Made by a program: the position numbers and the translations under genes. Under the pieces are notes generated by a model. That model saw only the letters and a list, made by a program, of their open reading frames with translations, ran no database searches and was not told the DNA's origin. 64,000 nt of DNA from Pseudobdellovibrionaceae bacterium (GTDB taxonomy: Bacteria > Bdellovibrionota > Bdellovibrionia > Bdellovibrionales > Bdellovibrionaceae): the NCBI GenBank assembly GCA_021731025.1, contig JAKFYD010000041.1, forward strand, positions 1 through 64,000, written 5' to 3'. Shown in pieces: positions 18,507 to 25,968 of the stretch; positions within the stretch are counted from its first letter, which is position 1, and every line of letters starts with the position of its first letter.

Positions 18507-20131
18507 TGAAAAAATTTTTGTACTTTTTTTGTCTCTTTATTATTTTCCTTTTTTTCATTGCCCCACAATTGCGCCTTTTTATTCTGCCAAAGCTTGAAGA
18601 CTTTTCCTTGCTGTTTGAAAATGAAAACACACTGAAGGCTTTGCAAAATACAGTTTTGGTTTCACTGGCTGTGGGCGTGTCATGTTTAGTTCTTGGAGTT
18701 CCTTTAGCCTGGCTGCTGACCCGAACGGACCTTCCTTTTCAACGCGGCCTTCGCTCTTGGTTTTGTCTTCCCTACGCTATTCCTCCTTTTGTTGGAGCCA
18801 TTGGCTGGATCATCTTAGCTAATCCCACCAGTGGAATTTTGAATCAGTGGTTTGGATTAAAACTGAATATCTATTCTTTTTGGGGTTTGGTCTGGGTCGA
18901 AACCAGCTTCTTGTTTACTTTTGTTTTGTTGTCGGCGCTGACCGTCCTTGATAAAATGGATTCCTCCTTAGAGGAAGCCGCCCGCCTTTGCGGAGCCAAC
19001 CGCTTCACTGTTTTTCGTGATGTTACTTTACCCATGCTGAAACCCGCACTGCTGAATGGCTTTATTCTTTCTTTCTTAGCGACGGCCTCCAGCTTCGGCG
19101 TTCCCGCGATGATCGGTGGACCAGCGCGGATCTATATGCTGACGACGCAGATCTATTCACTTCAGCGAACGGGAACAACCAACGCTGTGCAAATGGCCAT
19201 CGCGATTTCCGCTCTTCTTGGCTTGAGCACTTTGGTTTTATTGTACTCTTCACAGTATTTTTTAGGGCGATCAAAAAATTACACCGTCGCCGGAAAAACG
19301 CCTCGTCCTTCACTGTGGACTTTAAAAAAATACAAGATGCCGTTATTGAGTTTTCTTTGTGCACTTTTATTTTTAATCTTTATTTTACCTTTGCTGGGCT
19401 TATTGCTTTCAGCTTTAAGCCCGATTCAGGGCTCATGGAATTTTTCTCAGTTAAGTTTCAGCAATTTTCATCGCGTGCTCTTTCAAACCGAAGAAACCGG
19501 TCGCGCTTTAAGACAATCTTTGCAGTTGGCCTTCAGCGCTTCCCTTTTCTGCATGGTATTTTCTTTTCTGTTTAATTATTTTTTTCATCGCACAAAATAT
19601 TTTGGCCGCAACATGTCCCAACTCGCTTTAGGTTTACCATTTTCAACTCCAGGAACAGTTTTGGCCTTTGCCCTGATTATTTCTTTCAGTCAGGGAATTT
19701 TTGGCTTTGGTCCTTCACTCTACAACACCCTCACCTTAATTTTTATCGCCTACGTAATTAAGTATTGTAGCTTAAGTTCAAAAGTGATCGGCGATGCTTA
19801 CCAGCAGATCCATCCTTCCCTAGAAGAAGCCGCGCTGATTTCGGGCGCACGCTGGATTACCGTAATGAGAACTATTTATTGGCCTTTATTAAAATCAGCG
19901 CTGATGGCTTCGGCATTTCTAGTTTTTATGCCGACCCTCAGCGAACTCACAATGACAATTTTATTAACGGGTCCCGGTTTAGAAACCATCGGCACTTTGA
20001 TTTTTCAATTGCAAGAGTACGCTGACGTCGGTGGCGGCGGAGCCGCCGTGCTTTCATGTTTAGTTGTTCTGTTTGTTCTTGTGCTGAACTTCACATTGAA
20101 AACCTTATCGAAAGGTCGGTACGGATTATGA
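18506..20131 (+). CDS. ABC transporter permease, fused double domain (FbpB type)
   Basis: A 541-residue inner-membrane permease made of two binding-protein-dependent permease domains in one chain, with about twelve hydrophobic segments. Each half carries an EAA loop that docks on the ATPase: E-E-A-A-R-L-C-G-A near residue 156 and E-E-A-A-L-I-S-G-A near residue 440. This fused layout is characteristic of the FbpB/AfuB/ThiP group. It overlaps the binding-protein gene by one base and the ATPase gene by four (ATGA), so the complex is made in a fixed ratio. Transport is inward, with the substrate set by the binding protein. Confidence 0.93.
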   Translation: MKKFLYFFCLFIIFLFFIAPQLRLFILPKLEDFSLLFENENTLKALQNTVLVSLAVGVSCLVLGVPLAWLLTRTDLPFQRGLRSWFCLPYAIPPFVGAIGWIILANPTSGILNQWFGLKLNIYSFWGLVWVETSFLFTFVLLSALTVLDKMDSSLEEAARLCGANRFTVFRDVTLPMLKPALLNGFILSFLATASSFGVPAMIGGPARIYMLTTQIYSLQRTGTTNAVQMAIAISALLGLSTLVLLYSSQYFLGRSKNYTVAGKTPRPSLWTLKKYKMPLLSFLCALLFLIFILPLLGLLLSALSPIQGSWNFSQLSFSNFHRVLFQTEETGRALRQSLQLAFSASLFCMVFSFLFNYFFHRTKYFGRNMSQLALGLPFSTPGTVLAFALIISFSQGIFGFGPSLYNTLTLIFIAYVIKYCSLSSKVIGDAYQQIHPSLEEAALISGARWITVMRTIYWPLLKSALMASAFLVFMPTLSELTMTILLTGPGLETIGTLIFQLQEYADVGGGGAAVLSCLVVLFVLVLNFTLKTLSKGRYGL

Positions 20132-20865
20132 GTCAGGTCACCTTTGAAAATGTTGGAAAAGAATATGTATCGGGAACGTGGGCTGTGCGGGATTTTAATC
20201 TTCGCATTGGTGATGGTGAATTCGTGAGTTTCTTAGGGCCATCGGGCTGTGGAAAGACCACCACTCTGCGCATGATTGCTGGTCTCGAGGAAAACACTCA
20301 CGGGCAGATTCGCTTCGACCAGGATATTGTTTCCGATCCTCAAGGACGCAAATTTATCGCGCCCGAAAAAAGAAATGTCGGTATGGTTTTCCAATCCTAC
20401 GCGGTATGGCCCCACATGAATGTTTTTGACAACGTCGCTTACCCTTTGCGATTGAAAAAGATTTCACGTGAAAAGATGCGAGCTGATGTCGCCGAGATTT
20501 TAAAAATCGTCGAGCTTTCAGGTTACGAAGATCGCCGTCCCGATCAACTTTCGGGAGGACAACAACAGCGAGTGGCCTTGGCCCGCGGTCTAGTGATGAG
20601 GCCGCGAATTTTATTGCTCGATGAGCCTTTGTCGAATTTAGATTCAAAACTGCGCGAAAAAATGCGTCGGGACATTCGCGAAATTCAGCAAAAATTTAAA
20701 CTAACTATGGTTTACGTGACCCATGATCAGAAAGAAGCTTTTCAGATGAGTGATAAGATCGTGATTATGAATGGTGGGAAGATCGTCCAAGTTGGATCGC
20801 CCGCGGAAATTCGCGGGCAGCCTGTGGATGATTTTGTGAAAGAATTTATTTCTGAGTCGAACTGA
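20128..20865 (+). CDS. ABC transporter ATP-binding protein (FbpC type)
   Basis: A 245-residue ATPase from the ATG at 20128, chosen because it overlaps the permease stop (ATGA) and begins with a typical N-terminus; the frame is open 24 codons upstream. Motifs are Walker A G-P-S-G-C-G-K-T (residues 37-44), Q-loop F-Q-S-Y-A-V-W-P-H, signature L-S-G-G-Q-Q-Q-R, Walker B L-L-L-D-E-P, and H-loop T-H-D. FbpC/PotA-type ATPases are usually ~350 residues with a C-terminal regulatory TOBE domain. This one stops right after the nucleotide-binding domain, so regulatory control through that domain is absent. Last intact gene of the glpQ-ABC operon. Confidence 0.93.
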   Translation: MSQVTFENVGKEYVSGTWAVRDFNLRIGDGEFVSFLGPSGCGKTTTLRMIAGLEENTHGQIRFDQDIVSDPQGRKFIAPEKRNVGMVFQSYAVWPHMNVFDNVAYPLRLKKISREKMRADVAEILKIVELSGYEDRRPDQLSGGQQQRVALARGLVMRPRILLLDEPLSNLDSKLREKMRRDIREIQQKFKLTMVYVTHDQKEAFQMSDKIVIMNGGKIVQVGSPAEIRGQPVDDFVKEFISESN

Positions 20866-20890
20866 GTGAACGTAGTACTTTCGCATTCAA

Positions 20891-21427
20891 TTGGAAGCCT
20901 ACTCCAGAGAAAAATCCAGAAAGCTTATTTTCTATAATACCATAGGCAGTGCCTTGATCCAACATTATTTTCCCGACAAAGATGAGCTCTTCTTAATTGT
21001 CGTCAAATTTATCCGAGGGCAATTTCAGCAACTCGCAGTTGATGCCATGATGAAAGAAAAAAACCCCATAGCGATTATGGAAGCTTACGTGCGGTCGACT
21101 TTCACTTGGTTGAAGGATTATAACAAGCACGCGCGGGTTTGGACTTTCTTCTTATACACTTGTGCTATCGATGAAACTTATCGAAAAATGCATTTGCAGC
21201 TCACAGAAATGGGGCAGGCACGAATCGCCGAAATTTTGCAAGCAGGGATAGATGCAAACGTCTTTAAAACAAGCATTGCTACCCCACTCTTAGCGAAACA
21301 CATTCAGAAAATTATTACGGGCGGGCTCTTTGAAGTCGCCACCGAATCCGGCCTAAGTTCAATCGGCAAAGTCGAAAATGAAACTTGGGATCTCTGTCGA
21401 TCTTTACTCGTTGAACCGGCCGGTTAA
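20891..21427 (+). pseudogene. TetR-family regulator remnant with damaged DNA-binding domain
   Basis: The frame encodes ~178 residues whose C-terminal ~150 look like a TetR ligand-binding domain. The end of a TetR helix-turn-helix is recognisable (I-Q-H-Y-F-P-D-K-D-E-L-F, the usual Y-H-Y-F-x-x-K-x-x-L). In front of it only S-R-E-K-S-R-K-L-I-F remains, so roughly 20 residues covering helices 2 and 3 are missing. The only starts are a TTG with no ribosome-binding site and codons beyond a stop at 20873-20875. It lies 25 nt behind the ABC ATPase gene. I read it as a regulator of the glpQ-ABC operon that lost its DNA-binding half by internal deletion. A functional shortened protein cannot be excluded. 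Confidence 0.65.
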
Positions 21428-21446
21428 TTCAGTGTCATCCTACTAA

Positions 21447-21821
21447 CTAATTAGAAAATCGGCATTCACCTGGATTAAAGAAAAAATGGGCGACTCCGCT
21501 TCCTGGCATATTGTAGGGATCAGCGATTTGAACTTTAAGTTTCATCCCGCCATTTTCAGAATACAAGTAAACCGTGCCTGCGAAATCGCGAAAAAGGAAA
21601 CTAGATTTATCCCATCTTACTGTACCGAAATTGCTTTCACGGATTTGCAATCTTTGAGCAGCGATAAAGGCGCGAAGCTGTTGATTCATCTCGTAGTGAG
21701 CCCCGTTGATTGTGTTCGTAATGGACATTTTTGCGCCAGTAACAGGATTCGAACAATCAATTCTTGCTGCCAAACTGCTAGAGCAAATGAGAGTAAACAA
21801 AGTAACAATGATAGTTTTCAC
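21447..21821 (-). CDS. Small exported protein of unknown function
   Basis: A 124-residue protein starting at a GTG with an AGGAGG site 4 nt upstream. This start places a clean signal peptide (I-I-V-T-L-F-T-L-I-C-S-S-S-L-A-A) at the N-terminus; the longer open frame lacks both features. The mature part contains two Cys residues (I-D-C-S-N-P near its start and G-E-C-R-F at its end), likely a disulfide closing a small beta-sheet domain. No family was recognised. It is convergent with the TetR-like remnant. Confidence 0.75.
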   Translation of the reverse strand: MKTIIVTLFTLICSSSLAARIDCSNPVTGAKMSITNTINGAHYEMNQQLRAFIAAQRLQIRESNFGTVRWDKSSFLFRDFAGTVYLYSENGGMKLKVQIADPYNMPGSGVAHFFFNPGECRFSN

Positions 21822-21922
21822 AAAACCTCCTGAGGTAGAGACCTTATACCTTTGATCCTCGAATATTACCATACGCGCAGTAAATTTTTCAGATCTGTAC
21901 TCGAAGTAGACAATGTTTCCCT

Positions 21923-22407
21923 TTACATCACGTTCCCGCCAAACATTTGCTTAATCTCTTGAAGACTTTCAAATTCAGCCAACCCAATCGTTAATCTTTC
22001 TTTCCAAAAAATTTTGAAAATATCCTATTCAACAAACTATGGAGGACCGCTACGAGCTGATTTGCGAATTGATCAATGCTTGGGATAGAGTCTTCTTTGT
22101 ATCGATTTTGGAGCAAACCATCAGGATTTATAATATCGGAGTTTTGGACTGACTCTAGAAAAGTAGGTCCTGCATTTTGTCTCAGTTTCGTAAGGATTTT
22201 TGTGAAATTAAGATCAGGAAATTGCGTCTTTAAGTTGGCTTCGACTTCGAAGTAAAAACTCATATTTCTTGAAATAGATTCAACAACAACATCCGGGAGA
22301 AAAGCTTAAACTTCGGCACATAAAGGGGCGATTCCGTAGCTTTCTTCTGCAAACAAAAGAAAATTTAAGCAGAGAATTGATAAACAAAAAAACCTTTGCA
22401 TTGTCAT
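21923..22407 (-). pseudogene. Decayed exported protein gene (one nonsense codon, one frameshift)
   Basis: Joining three pieces gives one coherent protein. Piece 1 begins at the ATG at 22407 (or 22401) with a signal peptide (F-F-C-L-S-I-L-C-L-N-F-L-L-F-A) and ends at an in-frame TAA at 22306-22308. Piece 2 continues in the same frame from there and holds a 90-residue stretch starting at 22263. Piece 3 follows a one-base shift in the A6 run at 22006-22011 and adds ~30 coding-like residues (G-L-A-E-F-E-S-L-Q-E-I-K-Q-M-F-G-G) to a stop at 21923. It starts 5 nt behind the PLA2-like gene, so the two were an operon. The function is unknown. Two independent lesions argue for a real pseudogene, though each could also be a sequencing error. 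Confidence 0.6.
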
Positions 22408-22412
22408 ATATT

Positions 22413-22985
22413 CTAATCCAAATCGTCAATTTCCCAGAACAGGCGTTTGATTCTCTCTGCCAACTCAAGCTTTTCTTCTTTGGTCAGTGCAGGAAATCCA
22501 ATTTTCGCGCGACGAGCTTCCACGGCCGGAAAGACAGTGTGAAGATTGGCGCGAATGGATTCTTTTTGCCAAGTGTTCAATGGAATGTGAGTTCCCAAAA
22601 CAAAGGGCCAGCCGTAACCCCAACGGTACTCGCTAGGAATAAGCTGATTGGTATTTAGGGGTATAGCTAAGCGAGGTCCACTGTAAACAAGCGCTCCCAA
22701 AATTGGATTGGTTTTTCTCGAGACGCAGGAATAAAGTTCGGCGTCTGCTTTATTCAAAGCTCTCATTCCACCGACACCAGACCAATAAGCCACGTCATGA
22801 ATTTCACAGCAGATCAACCAAGGTGCGTGTTTTTTATTTCCATCTGAAAACCGACTACAACCATCAGTCGTGAAGGAATTAATTTCATTGGTGATCGGTT
22901 GCAGAACAACTTCTTTATCGTACTCTTTGGTCGCCCAAGCTTGAGCTGCACATAAGACCAATAACAGATTAAGCACGCACTTCAT
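22413..22985 (-). CDS. Exported phospholipase A2-like protein
   Basis: A 190-residue protein with a signal peptide (V-L-N-L-L-L-V-L-C-A-A-Q-A-W-A). The mature part shows a PLA2-type core: T-D-G-C (residues 40-43), then C-C-E-I-H-D-V-A-Y-W (C59, C60, H63, D64, Y67), then A-D-A-E-L-Y-S-C (C87). In secreted PLA2 enzymes the His-Asp pair is catalytic, the paired cysteines form disulfides, and a Gly-rich loop upstream binds calcium. The H-D-x-x-Y motif is intact, while the calcium loop is not obvious. Export plus this motif suggests a periplasmic or secreted lipid-hydrolysing protein. Assignment rests on the motif alone. Confidence 0.7.
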   Translation of the reverse strand: MKCVLNLLLVLCAAQAWATKEYDKEVVLQPITNEINSFTTDGCSRFSDGNKKHAPWLICCEIHDVAYWSGVGGMRALNKADAELYSCVSRKTNPILGALVYSGPRLAIPLNTNQLIPSEYRWGYGWPFVLGTHIPLNTWQKESIRANLHTVFPAVEARRAKIGFPALTKEEKLELAERIKRLFWEIDDLD

Positions 22986-23158
22986 AAAAGCTCCTCTTTG
23001 AGTTCAGAGGAAGCTTCAAAAGAAGGACCTACGCCAGTGCGCTTATTTTTCTATTCAGCAATTACAACTGTTTAAATATTTATCATGAGCTTATTTATGT
23101 CAGTTTACTTAACTGATGTCGTCGCATCACCGCCCCTACCATTATCTACTCTTTTCTT

Positions 23159-23200
23159 ACTCACAAAGATTGGTACCTATAGGTACCAATCTTTGTGAGT
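23159..23200. repeat. 40-nt palindrome, copy 2 (perfect stem)
   Basis: A perfect inverted repeat with 19-nt arms around a TATA loop. It shares its ends (CTCACAAA/TTTGTGAG), length and centre (TATAGGTAC) with the palindrome at 15114-15153, but the middle of the stem differs on both arms in a compensating way. It lies in an intergenic stretch about 175 nt from the PLA2-like gene start and about 155 nt upstream of the riboswitch promoter, not directly behind any gene. That suggests a dispersed element more than a dedicated terminator. Confidence 0.8.
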
Positions 23201-23352
23201 GAATAAAATGAATCTCCATAGGTGATTTTTAGTTCACTGCCACGGTGGCAGTAAACTTTCCTTTTTCGTCCAACTTGTTAACGTAATTTCGGGTGAGACG
23301 TCTCAGAATGATCCAACATATTGAATTCATTTGAGATTTTAGCATGACAAAC

Positions 23353-23381
23353 TTGAAAACACCCGTCACCCCGGTTATTCT
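23353..23381 (+). promoter_or_regulatory. Promoter of the c-di-GMP riboswitch RNA
   Basis: A -35 box TTGAAA (23353-23358) and a -10 box TATTCT (23376-23381) are separated by exactly 17 nt. This predicts a transcript start near 23388, about 45 nt upstream of the aptamer P1 stem. The match to the primary sigma-factor consensus is good and the position fits the structure downstream. Confidence 0.6.
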
Positions 23382-23387
23382 AGTATT

Positions 23388-23642
23388 AACAAAACCAAGG
23401 AGGTTCGTAGCGTAACTCAAAAGGTTTATCCTTCTTTGTCTCAAGGCTAACTTCGCGAAAGCGGAGGGCGCAAAACTAAAGGGACTTCGTTCGCAAGGAC
23501 ATGTCAGCCAGTTGCCAAAGGTGAGTCACCTGCGGAAGCAGAGCTATGGGAAGGAATAAAACTATTTTTTCATACATACTAGGTTTCATTCCCCTTAGCC
23601 TGTCAGGATTCAGGAAGATTAAGAACTGACAGGCTTCTTTAT
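23388..23642 (+). ncRNA. GEMM-I c-di-GMP riboswitch RNA, apparently stand-alone (merRNA-like)
   Basis: The aptamer spans about 23434-23520. Recognisable GEMM-I parts in order are a P1 strand CTTTG (23434-23438), AAGGCTAA, a 6-bp hairpin capped by a GAAA tetraloop (CTTCGC-GAAA-GCGGAG, 23451-23466), the conserved GGCGCAAAACT followed by GGGACT, then GTCAGCCAGTTGCC, and the closing CAAAG (23516-23520). AACT pairs with AGTT where the consensus has AGCC:GGTT, so pairing is kept by covariation. The residue aligned with G20 of the V. cholerae Vc2 aptamer, which contacts the ligand, appears to be G, as expected for c-di-GMP over cGAMP binding. A strong terminator follows at 23597-23635. No open frame lies inside the transcript, so it is either a free-standing RNA or a terminator switch for the gene at 23775. 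Confidence 0.85.
23597..23642 (+). terminator. Intrinsic terminator of the riboswitch RNA
   Basis: Perfect 10-bp stem AGCCTGTCAG (23597-23606) with CTGACAGGCT (23626-23635), a 19-nt loop, then TCTTTATTTTT. A textbook Rho-independent terminator, and the only strong stop before the gene at 23775. Confidence 0.88.
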
Positions 23643-23774
23643 TTTTGGGCCCTCGAAAAATAGCGTTAATTGTCCCTCGTCAATTTCATTTACAATTCAA
23701 ATTTATCTATTAGTCCCGTTGGAAAATATATATTACATAGACTGAAATAAATCGGACTCACTAAGGTGCGAACC

Positions 23775-24186
23775 ATGGCAAGGGCTCTGTTACTGCTTTT
23801 CAGTATTTTAATTTTTTGGGGAAGTAGTAACTGCCTAGCTGCCGAAAACTGCGAAGGTGTTTTTAAAAATTCAAGCTACATCAAACAAGTTATTTCGACC
23901 AAAGGTGCACGCCTTTTCATCAAAGAAAGTGAAAAAGCTACCGTCGAAAAAAAATGGTTAGGGCTTGTTCGTCGTCTCCCCCAAGAAGAACTATCCAAAT
24001 CTTGGAAAATATCAAAGTATTTGAGGTACATCATTAAATCCCTTCCCCTAAAGTTGTTTAGATTTAAGGACTGTTATTGGAGTCAGTAAATTCAAAAAGA
24101 AAAATGGGATTTACGAGAACGCGGTTTTGGGAATTGAAGACATTCGCATGGAAATACTCGAAGAGATTTACGCCAAGCTCATATGA
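23775..24186 (+). pseudogene. Exported protein of unknown function, probably frameshifted
   Basis: From the ATG at 23775 (AAGG 8 nt upstream) the frame gives a signal peptide (A-L-L-L-L-F-S-I-L-I-F-W-G) and ~100 residues, stopping at 24087-24089. The frame shifted by one base then continues as coding-like sequence (N-G-I-Y-E-N-A-V-L-G-I-E-D-I-R-M-E-I-L) to a stop at 24184-24186. The shift must lie near the A-rich stretch at 24085-24105. Without it the protein would be ~135 residues. No family was recognised. It follows the riboswitch terminator by ~135 nt and could be its regulated gene. Alternatively the short 104-residue form is the real product. Confidence 0.5.
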
Positions 24187-24205
24187 CCGATAACAAAGCT
24201 CCAGC

Positions 24206-25909
24206 TTACTTCTGGGCAACTGCACTAGGGATCATCAAACGATGACCAATTAAAACTTTCGAAGGATTTTTGATTTTGTTCTTAGATTTTAAATCACTAA
24301 AATCGACATTGTACTTTTCAGCGATATAATGCAAATTCTCGCCACGTTTAACAACATGGTAACGGGATTTTGCGTTGCTGCGATGACCAGAATCGTAATT
24401 CTTATTTATTTTTAAATCATCTGTGGTTCGATCTTGAACTAATTCTGGCAGCTTAATTTTAATTCCTACTTTTAATGAGCGACCACGGCGAATGTTATTT
24501 ATCTTTTTCAATTGCTTTACGCTGGTGTTATAGCGTTGCGCGATTGAAAAAAGAGAATCACCCGATTGAACGATGTAGTACTTTGAAACTCCACCTTCAT
24601 CTTTAACTTCTTTCATTTCGGCGGTCTCTTTGACTTCTTTTGTGTCTTTAATATCTTTTTTCGCAGAGATTTCTTCTCGACTTACGGAAGCAATACGATG
24701 TCGGTTTTTATTGCGATCAGGACGTTCCTTCAAAGGAGTGCGATCGGGAACCATCAAGCGCATACCAATGCGAAGTTTTTTTCCTTTCGACAAATCATTC
24801 AAGTCCCGCAGATAAGCCACGGTTGTGCGGTACTTTCGCGCCACCAAATAAAGATTGTCACCGCGACGGATTTTGTAGGTTTGAGTTTCACCAGCGTCAG
24901 CAACGTACTCGACTGTTTGCACGGCGCTTTCTGCGGCTGCTTGCAAACTGATTTCTTTCATCCCCACAGGAATGCGAAGATCTAAGATTGATCCGTCTTT
25001 AACTGGGGCCACTTCCCCTTTGTATTTGGGATTCAAGGCTTTAAAATCTTCGTAGTTGTAATTCATTTTATCAGCCATCACGCGAAGATTGATTGGGCTC
25101 TTCACACTGATGCTATCAAACTCGATGGCTGGTAAATAATCTAAATCTGCGAAGCCATACTTTTCAGGGCTTTGCGCGATCAATTTAGCAGCGATGAATT
25201 TAGGAACGTAGTTGATTGTTTCTCGAGGCAAGCGACGTTTTTTAGCGAGCTCCCAAAAATCTCTGGTGTAGTTTTTCATCACTTCTTTTTTCACGCGGTT
25301 CTCACCGACGTTGTAAGAAGCCATCGCCAAATACCATGAACCGAAAACACTGTAGAGACCTTTAAAATATTCTGCTGCAGCTTGAGTCGCCAAAACAGGA
25401 TCGCGTCGTTCATCGACAAACTTATTAATTTCTAAACCGTAGCGTTTTCCTGTTCCACGAATAAACTGCCAGTAACCCACCGCTGAGGCGTGACTCGTTG
25501 CACGCGCTGTAAAACCTGATTCGATAAGTGCGATGTAAAAAAGATCTTCAGGAAGTCCGTTGTCACGCAAAACTTTTTTCATCAATTTTTCATAACGCGT
25601 AGAGCGAGAAAGATAACGCTCCATATGATTACGGCCTCTCCCCTGAAAATAATTGATCCATTTTTCAACTAAGGGATTCACTTCCGTAGGAATAGAATTA
25701 AATTCTTCGGCCTGAACCTTTGGTCCTTCGGGTTCATCCAAATGAAATTTTGGAAGATCCTTCGGGCGTTCCTCTGCAGGAACGTTATCAGTTTCATTGG
25801 TCACCGTCGTCGTCGACGTTGGCGAAGCGGAATTGGTCGTAGGGCGATTAAAATGCGCACAGCCAAAGCTAGCCATGGCAAATCCTGCCAACACAAGTCG
25901 AAGAGTCAT
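24206..25909 (-). CDS. MltD-like lytic transglycosylase lipoprotein with LysM repeats
   Basis: A 567-residue lipoprotein (lipobox S-F-G-C, Cys17) with a central SLT lytic-transglycosylase domain: catalytic Glu in A-L-I-E-S-G-F near residue 135, A-V-G-Y-W-Q-F, and M-A-S-Y-N-V-G-E-N. Three LysM peptidoglycan-binding domains follow, near residues 345-390, 440-485 and 517-562, separated by Lys/Glu-rich linkers. It cleaves glycan strands to 1,6-anhydromuropeptides from the periplasmic face of a membrane. Length and order fit the MltD family, with one extra LysM compared with E. coli. It is followed on the same strand by an Slt70-like gene upstream (25969-28095), making a pair of wall-cutting enzymes. 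Confidence 0.93.
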   Translation of the reverse strand: MTLRLVLAGFAMASFGCAHFNRPTTNSASPTSTTTVTNETDNVPAEERPKDLPKFHLDEPEGPKVQAEEFNSIPTEVNPLVEKWINYFQGRGRNHMERYLSRSTRYEKLMKKVLRDNGLPEDLFYIALIESGFTARATSHASAVGYWQFIRGTGKRYGLEINKFVDERRDPVLATQAAAEYFKGLYSVFGSWYLAMASYNVGENRVKKEVMKNYTRDFWELAKKRRLPRETINYVPKFIAAKLIAQSPEKYGFADLDYLPAIEFDSISVKSPINLRVMADKMNYNYEDFKALNPKYKGEVAPVKDGSILDLRIPVGMKEISLQAAAESAVQTVEYVADAGETQTYKIRRGDNLYLVARKYRTTVAYLRDLNDLSKGKKLRIGMRLMVPDRTPLKERPDRNKNRHRIASVSREEISAKKDIKDTKEVKETAEMKEVKDEGGVSKYYIVQSGDSLFSIAQRYNTSVKQLKKINNIRRGRSLKVGIKIKLPELVQDRTTDDLKINKNYDSGHRSNAKSRYHVVKRGENLHYIAEKYNVDFSDLKSKNKIKNPSKVLIGHRLMIPSAVAQK

Positions 25910-25968
25910 TGAACCTCCGGGTCAGTATTCAGGTTATAGAAGGTCGGTCGACTTTTCAATACTAAGGA

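Noticed and set aside
20056-20127. N-terminal extension of the ABC ATPase
   Set aside because: It lies wholly inside the permease gene. The ATG at 20128 gives a typical N-terminus and an ATGA overlap.
23229-23444. 71-codon minus-strand frame
   Set aside because: It overlaps the riboswitch promoter and 5' end, has no ribosome-binding site, and its composition is not protein-like.
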